From: Planctomycetota bacterium
Lineage (GTDB): Bacteria > Planctomycetota > UBA1135 > UBA2386
Length of the DNA: 64,000 nt
NCBI GenBank assembly: GCA_016713175.1
Contig: JADJPQ010000014.1
Coordinates: 116,016 to 180,015 of the forward strand
Direction: 5' to 3'
The stretch's first letter is position 1, and each line of letters starts with the position of its first letter. The notes under the pieces are model-generated. The model saw nothing but the letters and a program-made list of their open reading frames with translations. It ran no database searches and was not told the DNA's origin. Position numbers and translations under genes: made by a program. Shown here piece after piece: positions 55,036-63,170 of the stretch.

Positions 55036-57273
55036 TCAGCGGATGGTGATGGCGTCGGCGATCGTCAGGTCGCGGACGACACCCGCGTTCTCGACGCGCA
55101 GCGCCGTGGTGCCGTCCGGCACGAACAGTTCGTGCCGGACGACGCCGGCGAACTCACCGACCGGCACGGGTGGCAAGCCGACCGGGCCGAGCAGATGCAG
55201 CCGTACCGGCGTCGCCGACTCGACCGTGACGGCGACCAGATGTCCGCGCGGCGCGATCTCGAGCGCGGCGACCGACTCGTCCGCGGTGACGAATGCCGTG
55301 GGGCCACGAACCGGCGTCCGCAGCACGCCCCACAGCCGACCGCCGGCGGGCACCGGTACCCGATCCTCGCCGCGCGACCGCCAGCGGCACCGGACGTCGC
55401 CAGGCGCATACCACTCGACGAAACCGTGGTCCCCGATCCGCACGTGCACCCAGTGTACCGTCGGCTCGACCCGGACACGCAGCCGCTTGTTGGCAGCATC
55501 GACGCCTTCGACCCGAAGCGGCACCGCGGCCGTGCGGCCGCGAGCCAGCGCCAGGGCCGGCATGCCGGCGGCACCGCGCGGTCGTAGCAGACGGAACGTG
55601 CCGGCCGCATCCGTCCACACCCTGCTGCCGGTGCCACCATCGGTGCCCGCGACCTCGACCGCAACCGCCGCCCGTACCGAGTCTCGCGTCGACCAATCGA
55701 CGATCTCACCGATCCAGACGTCGATCTCCGGCCAACTCGTGGTCAGGGTCTGTTCGCCAATGTCGATTGGCAGTGCGGCGGCGATCGGCGCGCAGGCCTG
55801 ACCGAGCACCAGCCAGCTCAGCGCGTGGCGGCCTCGCCGCAGGTCCGCGACCAGGACCTCGCCACCACCCGGTGCCGCCGCGATCGGCAGCTCATCGGTC
55901 TTGCCAGTCGCGACCTCGACGACGCGCAGGCGCAATTGCGCAACCCACCACGGCGGCGCCCCGGCGATCGTCACGCGCAGCGTGCCGGTCCGTTCCGCGG
56001 CAGCGGCGTGCAGCGTACCGACGTCGCCGGCCCACGCCGCCGACCGCACATCCGCCCGCAACCCGCCCGTCGCCGGCGACCACACCACCAGTTCCCCGAG
56101 TTCGTGCGCGGCGACCAGATCGGCGGGCAGCACCTGCAGTCGGCGCGCTTCCGGCAGTTCGAGATGCGTCGCCCGCAGCGTGAACGGCTGGTCGCGGCCA
56201 GCATGCTCGAGGCGCAGGGCGATCAGGGCGCGGGCCGGTTGCACCACGACCACCGCCCCGTTGTCGCACGCGAACACCGGCGTCGCCGCGCCGATCGGCA
56301 GCAACGGCACCGCCTCGCTGCCCACCGCGAACGCGCGCAGCCGATCGCCGGTCATGCCGCGCAACACCAGGTGGTGATCGCCATCGAGCACGGTCTCGCC
56401 GACCCGCACCCAAGGCCGACCCTCGCGCTCGATCGCCACCACCATTCCGGCCAGCAACCCGTTCGATGGCCCCCGCACCTGCAGCAGCGTCACCGGCAAC
56501 TCGGCCAGATCGACCGGCACGGTCCGCACCTCGCCAGCCCGCAACTGCAACCGCGGCGAATGCCACTGCGCCGTCAGACCATGGCCACAGAGATCGACCG
56601 ACAAGTCGACGTTCCGACCCGATCCCACGGCCACCACCACCTCCGCCGACGACTCGGAGGCTTCGACGGCACACCGAGCGAACACGACACCATCCTCGGC
56701 GACCGCGCATTGCACCAGGCCGCCTGCCGCCGGCAGACCCTGGACCCGCAACCGCACGGTCGCATCGGGCTCGAGCACGACCGCGACGTGATCGTCGACC
56801 GCGAACGTCCGCGCCTGGAAACCGCTGGCGCGCACGACGGCGCGCCGATGCGTCGCCTCGATCAGGAACGTGGCGGGCGTCGGCATCGGCACGCCGGCCC
56901 TTGCCGTCAGCAGTCCGCCATCGAGGCTCGTGACCGAGACCGGCCCTAGGTACGGCACCGGTGCGCCACCACCGGGGACTGCCCGTCGCAGATCGAGTGC
57001 CACGCGGCGCATGGGCGTTGCCAGCGACGCCGGCCCGCCCGGCACCGACGTGGGCGACGGTTCCAGTGCACCGGTCCGCGTCGGCGGCAGAGGCGGCGGC
57101 TCTGGCCGCACCGGGTCGTCGGTCACGCCGCCGACGATCGCGACACCGGCCGCCGCCAACAGCAGGAACAGCGCCAGCCACAGCACCCACAGCGCGAACA
57201 CGCGCTGGCCATCGCCCACGGCGGTTGTCGACTTCGTCGCCATGTCGGCTCCCATCGACTGTTGCAGCGTCAT
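55036..57273 (-). CDS. large membrane-anchored hypothetical protein
   Basis: 745 residues. One transmembrane helix lies near the N-terminus (VFALWVLWLALFLLLAAAGVAIVGG), followed by a Pro-rich linker and a long beta-rich periplasmic part of repeated sandwich-like segments (for example VVLEPDATVRLRVQGLP, HHLVLRGMTGDRLRAF, TGTLRVTIAGAPPWWVAQL). I do not recognise the family. The gene follows the Fpg gene by four bases, so the two are cotranscribed; a shared job is not evident. The start may also be the ATG at 57243. Confidence 0.62.
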   Translation of the reverse strand: MTLQQSMGADMATKSTTAVGDGQRVFALWVLWLALFLLLAAAGVAIVGGVTDDPVRPEPPPLPPTRTGALEPSPTSVPGGPASLATPMRRVALDLRRAVPGGGAPVPYLGPVSVTSLDGGLLTARAGVPMPTPATFLIEATHRRAVVRASGFQARTFAVDDHVAVVLEPDATVRLRVQGLPAAGGLVQCAVAEDGVVFARCAVEASESSAEVVVAVGSGRNVDLSVDLCGHGLTAQWHSPRLQLRAGEVRTVPVDLAELPVTLLQVRGPSNGLLAGMVVAIEREGRPWVRVGETVLDGDHHLVLRGMTGDRLRAFAVGSEAVPLLPIGAATPVFACDNGAVVVVQPARALIALRLEHAGRDQPFTLRATHLELPEARRLQVLPADLVAAHELGELVVWSPATGGLRADVRSAAWAGDVGTLHAAAAERTGTLRVTIAGAPPWWVAQLRLRVVEVATGKTDELPIAAAPGGGEVLVADLRRGRHALSWLVLGQACAPIAAALPIDIGEQTLTTSWPEIDVWIGEIVDWSTRDSVRAAVAVEVAGTDGGTGSRVWTDAAGTFRLLRPRGAAGMPALALARGRTAAVPLRVEGVDAANKRLRVRVEPTVHWVHVRIGDHGFVEWYAPGDVRCRWRSRGEDRVPVPAGGRLWGVLRTPVRGPTAFVTADESVAALEIAPRGHLVAVTVESATPVRLHLLGPVGLPPVPVGEFAGVVRHELFVPDGTTALRVENAGVVRDLTIADAITIR

Positions 57274-57277
57274 GACA

Positions 57278-58180
57278 TCAACCGGGACGGCGCAGTTCCT
57301 CGAGTTCCTCGAGCGTCTTCGGCCAATCCCGCTTCAGCAGCGGCGACAGACCGCGGTCCGCCAGCAGCTTGCCACCGCACTGGCACCGCGCGCAGTAGTT
57401 GCATTCGTTGTCGGCGTAGCGGATCCGCTGCACCGGTGCGGCGCAGCACGGGCACGGCTGCCCGGCCTTGCCGTGCACGGCCATGTCGGGGAGGAACGCC
57501 GTGACCTTGTCGGGAAACCCATCACCGACGGTGGCGCGCAAACGGTCGATCCAGTGCTGCAGCGTCGCCGCCGTCGCCAGACGCAGGCGTTCGCATTGTT
57601 CGTCGGTCAGCCGCGACGTCAGCAGCACCGGACTGAGCCGCGCCGCGTGCAGGATCTCGTCGGAGTAGGCGTTGCCGATGCCGGAGAACAGCCGCGGGTC
57701 GGTCAACGCCCGCTTCAACGTCCGGTTCTCGCGCCGCAGCGCTGCGGCGAACAACGGCCCGGTCGCCGTCAGCGGTTCGAGCCCGCCGCGATCGAACTGG
57801 GCGAGCGCCGCCCGCCCCTGCACGACGTGCAGCGATGCCCGCTTCTTGCTGCCCTGCTCGGTCAGCAGCAGACACCCGGGCGCAAAGTCGAAGGCGGCGA
57901 GAACGGCGCGATCGGCGACCGGGTGAGCGACCGGCTTCCAACGCAGGCGGCCCGCGATCATCAGATGCAGCACCAGCAGCAGTTCGCCGTCGACCTCGAG
58001 CGCCAGGCGCTTGCCGATCCGATGCACGGCGACGATCGGGCGACCGATCGCCGCCTCGAGCGGCGGGGCCACCGTCCGCAGCAGGAACGACGACTTCAGC
58101 CGGATCCCCTGCAGCGTCTGCCCGACCAGGAACGCGCGCAGGCGTTCCTGGTAGACCGTCACGTCGGGCAGTTCGGGCAT
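57278..58180 (-). CDS. Fpg/Nei-family DNA glycosylase/AP lyase
   Basis: 300 residues. The N-terminus MPELPDVTVYQERL has the catalytic Pro2 and Glu3; the usual PELPEVE has D in place of E at position 6, which is not catalytic. The lysine of the family is Lys57. The helix-two-turn-helix is SGIGNAYSDEILHAARLSP, and the zinc finger is CPCC...CARC near the C-terminus. It removes oxidised purines or pyrimidines and nicks the abasic site. It is the first gene of a unit with the large membrane protein; TATCGT lies nine bases upstream. Confidence 0.88.
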   Translation of the reverse strand: MPELPDVTVYQERLRAFLVGQTLQGIRLKSSFLLRTVAPPLEAAIGRPIVAVHRIGKRLALEVDGELLLVLHLMIAGRLRWKPVAHPVADRAVLAAFDFAPGCLLLTEQGSKKRASLHVVQGRAALAQFDRGGLEPLTATGPLFAAALRRENRTLKRALTDPRLFSGIGNAYSDEILHAARLSPVLLTSRLTDEQCERLRLATAATLQHWIDRLRATVGDGFPDKVTAFLPDMAVHGKAGQPCPCCAAPVQRIRYADNECNYCARCQCGGKLLADRGLSPLLKRDWPKTLEELEELRRPG

Positions 58181-58189
58181 CGCCGCGAG

Positions 58190-58195
58190 ACGATA
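58190..58195 (-). promoter_or_regulatory. TATCGT -10-like hexamer before the Fpg gene
   Basis: On the minus strand TATCGT ends nine bases before the ATG at 58180, in the recurrent position. Confidence 0.35.
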
Positions 58196-58255
58196 CCCGA
58201 TGTCGGCGGCTCAGCGGCCGCGACGCGCGCCCCCACGGGGCGCGAACTTGGTGGC

Positions 58256-58939
58256 TCAACCGTATGGCTTGGTCGTCGGTTTGGCCACCTCGTTGCCGGC
58301 CAGCACGTCGTCGATCGCGTTCTTCAGGAACGGCTGGGCATCGGCGCCCTTCTCGCCGTGGCCATCGTCGTCGAGGCCGCCGGCGTAGCGCAACACACCC
58401 TTCTGGTCGATCACGTAGCAGTGCGGCGTCGTCTTGGCCTGCAGCGGCTTGCCGAGCACATCGCCACCGTGATCGACGACGATGCCGTGGTTGCAGCCGC
58501 TGGCTTTGGCCTTGGCGCGCAACTTGCCATAGGGCAGGTCCTTCTCGTCCTTGGCATCGAACGCCGTCGCGGCCGGCTGTTCGCCGATCTCACCGGCATT
58601 CGCCGCGACCCCGAGCATCACGACACCCTTGTCGGCATACCCGGCGGACAGCGCGTTCAGCTTCGGCTCGGCGAGTTCCTCGTAGGGACACGTCGTCGAC
58701 CAGAAGTGCAGCACGATCACCTTGCCGCGCAGCTTGTCGAACTCGACGACCTTGCCGTCGATGCCGCGCAGCGCGATGCCGGCGGGCAGGGGGTCGCCGA
58801 CCTTCAGCGTCGTCGGCTTCTCGGTCTTCTCGGCGGGCGCCGGAGTCGGCGCAGGAACTGGCGCGGGCTTCGGATCCTGCGCCACCAGGACGCCGGCAGT
58901 CAGCGCTGCCAGCATCCACGTTGCGAACGGGTGAACCAT
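58256..58939 (-). CDS. thioredoxin-fold redoxin with a single active-site cysteine
   Basis: 227 residues. A signal peptide (WMLAALTAGVLVAQ) and a Pro/Ala/Lys linker lead into an AhpC/TSA-like redoxin domain. The thioredoxin site reads WSTTCPYEELAEP, that is C84-P-Y-E87, so the resolving cysteine of C-x-x-C is Glu. Later parts (HCYVIDQKGVLRYAGG) fit the fold. It is exported and may act as a one-Cys peroxiredoxin or a redox-inactive binder. TATCCT lies seven bases before the ATG. It is divergent to nothing; the hydrolase gene lies upstream on the same strand. Confidence 0.82.
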   Translation of the reverse strand: MVHPFATWMLAALTAGVLVAQDPKPAPVPAPTPAPAEKTEKPTTLKVGDPLPAGIALRGIDGKVVEFDKLRGKVIVLHFWSTTCPYEELAEPKLNALSAGYADKGVVMLGVAANAGEIGEQPAATAFDAKDEKDLPYGKLRAKAKASGCNHGIVVDHGGDVLGKPLQAKTTPHCYVIDQKGVLRYAGGLDDDGHGEKGADAQPFLKNAIDDVLAGNEVAKPTTKPYG

Positions 58940-58946
58940 GGCGTGC

Positions 58947-58952
58947 AGGATA
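58947..58952 (-). promoter_or_regulatory. TATCCT -10-like hexamer before the redoxin gene
   Basis: TATCCT on the minus strand ends seven bases before the ATG at 58939, again implying a leaderless transcript. Confidence 0.4.
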
Positions 58953-59030
58953 GAGCAGACAGCCGGGTTCGCACACCGGGTCACGGCGGCGGGACGAACC
59001 TGGCACAAGCGATCCGGCCCGTCGGATGCC

Positions 59031-60314
59031 TCACTTCTTCGCTGGCGCCACGACGACCTCGCAACCGTCGACCCACACCTCGCCCCCCATCACCAGCACG
59101 ATCTGGAACACCGCCCGGGTCGCGCCGGCCACGGGCCAGCTCCTGTCGACCTGCTGCCACCCGGCGTCGCCGCGAAGCTGCGCGACATCGACGTCCTGGT
59201 GAACGAGTTCGTCGCCGCGGTACAGGAAGCACTTGATCCAGGCGTTCTTGCAGTCCTTGGTCCGGACCCACGCCCGAGCGGTCACCGTGCCCGCCTTGGG
59301 CAGGTCGTCGATCTCCTGCACCAGCAGGTCCAATGGCATCGCGCCGGTCTTCTCGAGGTGCAGAGCCCGCTTGCCGTCCTTGACGTCCTGGTCCTGCACC
59401 TGGACGTGCAGCCGACCGCTGTTGCCGACTGTCTGCCAGCCTTCGTCGCCATCCTCGAACGAACCGTTCACCAGCAGATTGTCGCCCGGCTTGCCCGGCT
59501 TCTTGCCGCCGGCGCCGGTCGGTCGGTCGTCCGGCCATTTCGGCTTGCCTGCCGGCTCCTTGCCGAGCAACCACAGGAACCCGGCCCTCAGTCGCGGCAG
59601 CGGCAGATCGTGCCAGCCGTGACCGCCGTGGTAGGTCGACACGCGGACGATCGCCGACGCGCCGGTCAACGCTTCGTGCGCCTTGCGGACATGGGAGAAC
59701 TTCGTGATCTGATCCTGCGGCGACTGGTCGAGCAGCAGTCGCTGGCCTTTGGCGCGGGCCAACGCCGCCGCGTCCACCTTCGGCCAGATCGACATCGCCA
59801 CGTAGGCCCCGGCGAACGGTGAGTCCTCGGCCAACAGCGTCGCATACGCCGCCGGCCCGCCGGACGACCAGGCCAGCAGCAACACGCGCCGCGGATCGAT
59901 CGGCAACGCCTTGCCGGCGTCGGCGACGACGGCCCGGACGTACTCCTCCGTCGTGTACTCCATGCCCGCGACGCGGTTGGTGGCGGTCGGCCAGATGATC
60001 TGCTGCTCGTCGGTCCACTTCGGCGCGACCACCAACGCAGTCGCGAAGTCGGCCGGCAGCTGCGCGTGGACGGAGTTCTCGACCCACGGCAGGAACTCGC
60101 GCGAGCCGTCGCCGCCCGGCAGCACGACCAGCAGGCCGTGGCCCTTGGTTGGCGCCGAACCGAGGCCTGGCGGAACCAGGAACCAGGTGCTCTTCGGCAT
60201 GCCCTCGAGCTGCCGTTCCTGCGCGCGCGACGCGGCGGCGGTCTGCGCCACCGACGTGCCCGCCACCGCCGAGAAAACCGCGAACAGGACCACCCGCGCG
60301 AATGTCGATGCCAT
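59031..60314 (-). CDS. secreted alpha/beta hydrolase with C-terminal carbohydrate-binding-like domain
   Basis: 427 residues. The signal peptide is ARVVLFAVFSAVAGTSVAQ. The hydrolase nucleophile elbow is LLLAWSSGGPAAY (the G-x-S-x-G role), and the catalytic His is in YHGGHGWHD, so it resembles PHB-depolymerase or dienelactone-like esterases. The C-terminal part (about 285-420) has a beta-sandwich of the CBM type: NLLVNGSFEDGDEGWQTVGN and TARAWVRTKDCKN. Substrate probably a polymer ester. TACGAT lies 16 bases upstream. Confidence 0.8.
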   Translation of the reverse strand: MASTFARVVLFAVFSAVAGTSVAQTAAASRAQERQLEGMPKSTWFLVPPGLGSAPTKGHGLLVVLPGGDGSREFLPWVENSVHAQLPADFATALVVAPKWTDEQQIIWPTATNRVAGMEYTTEEYVRAVVADAGKALPIDPRRVLLLAWSSGGPAAYATLLAEDSPFAGAYVAMSIWPKVDAAALARAKGQRLLLDQSPQDQITKFSHVRKAHEALTGASAIVRVSTYHGGHGWHDLPLPRLRAGFLWLLGKEPAGKPKWPDDRPTGAGGKKPGKPGDNLLVNGSFEDGDEGWQTVGNSGRLHVQVQDQDVKDGKRALHLEKTGAMPLDLLVQEIDDLPKAGTVTARAWVRTKDCKNAWIKCFLYRGDELVHQDVDVAQLRGDAGWQQVDRSWPVAGATRAVFQIVLVMGGEVWVDGCEVVVAPAKK

Positions 60315-60418
60315 GGCAACCTCGCGACCGATCGTAGCGCGGCCGACAACCCGCGGCTCGGCGATGGCGGTCGCGCGGCAATTCCCTATCGTCCGGCGCC
60401 GTTCCCAGGTCGCTCCGC

Positions 60419-61036
60419 ATGTCGTTCCCCGAACCCTTCTACAGCTGGCGTCCGCATCCCTGGCACGGCCTCGCGCCGGGTCCGAACCCGCCGGCCCTGG
60501 TGCAGGCCTACATCGAGATCACGCCGTTCGACCTGGTGAAGTACGAGATCGACAAGGTGACCGGCTACCTGCGCGTCGATCGGCCGCAGCGGACCAGTTC
60601 GCAGCCGCCGAGCCTCTACGGGTTCATTCCGCGCACCTACTGCGGCAAACGCGTCGGCGCGCTGACACCGGGTGCCAGCAAGGGCGACGGCGATCCACTC
60701 GACATCTGCGTGGTCAGCGAACGGCCGATCTCGGCGCGCGAAATCCTGGTCAAGGCCAAGGTGATCGGCGGCCTGACGATGCTCGACCAGGGCGAGGCCG
60801 ACGACAAGATCGTCGCCGTGCTGGCCTCCGACTTCGTCTGGGGCAACGTCGACGACATCGCCCAGCTGCCGGCGGTGCTGGTCGAACGCCTGCGCCACTA
60901 CTTCTCGACCTACAAACTGCTGCCCGACGCGCAGCCGATCGCGATCACCCCGTACGACAAGGCCCGTGCCCACCAGGTGATCACCGCCGCCATGCAGGAC
61001 TACCACGAGGTCTACGGCGGGCCGATGCCCGGCTGA
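60419..61036 (+). CDS. ppa: inorganic pyrophosphatase
   Basis: 205 residues, family I soluble pyrophosphatase. The metal/phosphate signature is DGDPLDICVVSERPI. Further family residues are seen in VKYEIDKVTGYLRVDRP and YGFIPRTYCG, and in DQGEADDKIVAV. It drives biosynthesis by removing PPi. It starts with an ATG at 60419 and stands alone, divergent to the secreted hydrolase. Confidence 0.95.
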   Translation: MSFPEPFYSWRPHPWHGLAPGPNPPALVQAYIEITPFDLVKYEIDKVTGYLRVDRPQRTSSQPPSLYGFIPRTYCGKRVGALTPGASKGDGDPLDICVVSERPISAREILVKAKVIGGLTMLDQGEADDKIVAVLASDFVWGNVDDIAQLPAVLVERLRHYFSTYKLLPDAQPIAITPYDKARAHQVITAAMQDYHEVYGGPMPG

Positions 61037-61144
61037 CCGGCGCCGTGGCCTTCGCCGCGCTGCCGCCCGGCGACCTGGCGGCCACGGTTCCGCCTACCAC
61101 GCCCTTGCACCGCGAGCCACCCGGCCCGAAAACCTCCCCCGCAC

Positions 61145-61879
61145 ATGTATTCGCTGCTGCTCGCATCCGCGATCGCCCTGTTGTTCTCGCTCGGCGGCAC
61201 CCTGCTCGGGGCCTGGGCCTGGGGTTGGATCTTCCTGTTCTTCCCGATCGTCTTCGTGATCACCTGGGTGCTCATCGCCCGCCGGATCAGCAAGAAGCTG
61301 GAACCGGCGATGCTGGAACTGCGCGCCACGCTGGAGGCCGGTCGTTTCGACCTGGCGATGACGCAGATGCGCAATCTGCTGCCGGCCGGCAAGTGGATCC
61401 CGCTGCTGACCGGGCAGTTGCAGGCGCAGATGGGCGCGATCGCCTGGCAGAAGGGCAACCGCGACGAGGCGATCGATCTGCTCGGCAAAGCCTCGCCGCG
61501 CGCCGCCGACGGCAAGCTGATGCTCGGCGCGATCCTCTATCAGAAGGGCGACAAGCAGGGTGCGTTCGACACGCTGACCAAGGCCTGCGTGTTCAACAAG
61601 AAGCACTCGCTGCTGCACCACACGCGCGCCTGGCTGTTGCAGAAGGAAGGCCGCCTCGACGATGCGATCGCGTGCCTGGCCGGCTACGTGCGCAAGGAAC
61701 GGATCGACGAGGTCGCCAAGGACAACCTGCTCCGCCTGCAGAACAAGCAGCGCATGTCGATGCAGTCGTTCGGCCTGCAATGGTACGGCCTGCGGTTCGA
61801 GGACCCGCCGCGCGAGATGGGGCAGATGCAGCCGGTGCGCAAAGGCTTCCGGATCCCGCCCAAGCGCAAGAACGGCTGA
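61145..61879 (+). CDS. membrane-anchored TPR protein
   Basis: 244 residues. Two N-terminal transmembrane helices (LASAIALLFSLGGTLLGAWAWG and WIFLFFPIVFVITWVLI; the first about 5-25) precede three or four tetratricopeptide-like repeats (MGAIAWQKGNRDEAIDLLGKA, GAILYQKGDKQGAFDTLTKA, RAWLLQKEGRLDDAIACL). It is probably a scaffold at the inner membrane. The C-terminal tail is basic. The stop is followed by a convergent membrane protein. Confidence 0.78.
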   Translation: MYSLLLASAIALLFSLGGTLLGAWAWGWIFLFFPIVFVITWVLIARRISKKLEPAMLELRATLEAGRFDLAMTQMRNLLPAGKWIPLLTGQLQAQMGAIAWQKGNRDEAIDLLGKASPRAADGKLMLGAILYQKGDKQGAFDTLTKACVFNKKHSLLHHTRAWLLQKEGRLDDAIACLAGYVRKERIDEVAKDNLLRLQNKQRMSMQSFGLQWYGLRFEDPPREMGQMQPVRKGFRIPPKRKNG

Positions 61880-61891
61880 GCGGCGCGACGA

Positions 61892-63130
61892 TCAGACCGG
61901 CGGCGGCGGTCCTGGCGGCGCCGCCGGCGCCTTCAACGCAAACGCCTGGCCGGCATCGAGCAGACCGGCCGCGCCCAGCTCCGCCAGCCGCGCCTCGTAG
62001 ACTTCGCGCAGCGCCGAGGCCTGGAACGCCTTGGTCTGCTCATGATCGATCTTCAGCAGCGGCAGGATGACGTCGGAGAACACCACCATCGTCAGCAGCA
62101 CGTTGCCGAGCGCCTCGAGCAGCAGGTGTGACGCCGTCAGCAACGGCATCTGGTCGAAGCGCACGACGAACACCACCAGCAGAGCGAGGCCGAGTCCGTT
62201 CCAAAGCAGCGCCGTGCGGCGGATGTCGTGCACGACCGTCGCCAATTCGTCGACCGTGTGCGGTCGGACCAGGTTGCGCGCGTGGCGCAGGTACACGCAC
62301 GGCGCTGCGACCAGCGCGGCGAAGCCACCGAGCAACCAGAAGTCGCCGCCAATCTGCGACAGCACACAGACCGTCAACGCCAGGAATCCCGCATACAGCG
62401 GCGCGAACACCACGGTCAACCAGCCCGGCGCCGAAGCCTCTGGCAGCAGTGTCTTCATCGTCAGCGACGACCGCATCACGCCTGGCAGCAGCGACAACAG
62501 CTTCGGGCCGAGCGTCAGCAGGATCGACACGCCCAGCATGTTGCCGAACATCGTCTTCAGCGCCTGGCCATTGCCGCCCTGCCGTTCCAGCGCCGTGAAG
62601 TCCATCGACCCGGTCCAGGGCACCACCGACGCCAGCAGTGGCAGCCCGAGCGCGACGACGAACGCGATCCGGGTCGCCCACTGCGAGCGCCGAACACGCG
62701 CATAGCCGCGCGCCGCCAGCACCAGCAACACCACGACCGCGATCTTGACCGTCATCTGGAACAACGTCAGGTCGTCGATCACCTCGAGATTGCCGCGGCC
62801 GATCATCGTCTCGACCTGCTCCTGCATCGCCGCGAGTTCCTGGTCAGCGAGAGCGACGCCTGGCTGTTGCGCGCCGGCCATCGCCCGGGCCAGGGTCCGT
62901 GCCGCCGGCTCGTGGTCGACGATCGCCAGCAGCGTGCCCAACGCCAGCAACACCGCCGCCACCCAGGCGACGGCGCGTCGCCAGGCCGCATAGTCCTGGG
63001 CCCGCGGCGCCGCGACCTGCGCGGCCGACAGTTCCTGCCGTTCGCGCTCGTCCGCCTGCACGCGCCGGAAGTCGGCGACGAACGCCCGTTGCACCAGCCG
63101 CCTCGCCACGTCGACCAAGGTCTCGTTCAC
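61892..63130 (-). CDS. multi-spanning membrane protein of unknown function
   Basis: 412 residues with about eight predicted transmembrane helices (for example VAWVAAVLLALGTLLAIV, IAVVVLLVLAARGY, FVVALGLPLLASVVPW, LGLALLVVFVVRF). The N-terminal cytoplasmic stretch is charged. No transporter signature is seen. It follows an RND-type exporter gene by 40 bases on the same strand and could belong to that system, by inference only. The C-terminus ends in a Pro-rich tail. Confidence 0.62.
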   Translation of the reverse strand: MNETLVDVARRLVQRAFVADFRRVQADERERQELSAAQVAAPRAQDYAAWRRAVAWVAAVLLALGTLLAIVDHEPAARTLARAMAGAQQPGVALADQELAAMQEQVETMIGRGNLEVIDDLTLFQMTVKIAVVVLLVLAARGYARVRRSQWATRIAFVVALGLPLLASVVPWTGSMDFTALERQGGNGQALKTMFGNMLGVSILLTLGPKLLSLLPGVMRSSLTMKTLLPEASAPGWLTVVFAPLYAGFLALTVCVLSQIGGDFWLLGGFAALVAAPCVYLRHARNLVRPHTVDELATVVHDIRRTALLWNGLGLALLVVFVVRFDQMPLLTASHLLLEALGNVLLTMVVFSDVILPLLKIDHEQTKAFQASALREVYEARLAELGAAGLLDAGQAFALKAPAAPPGPPPPV

Positions 63131-63170
63131 CGCGGCAGTATGCCCGGACGGCGCCGCGTCGGCGCGGGAT

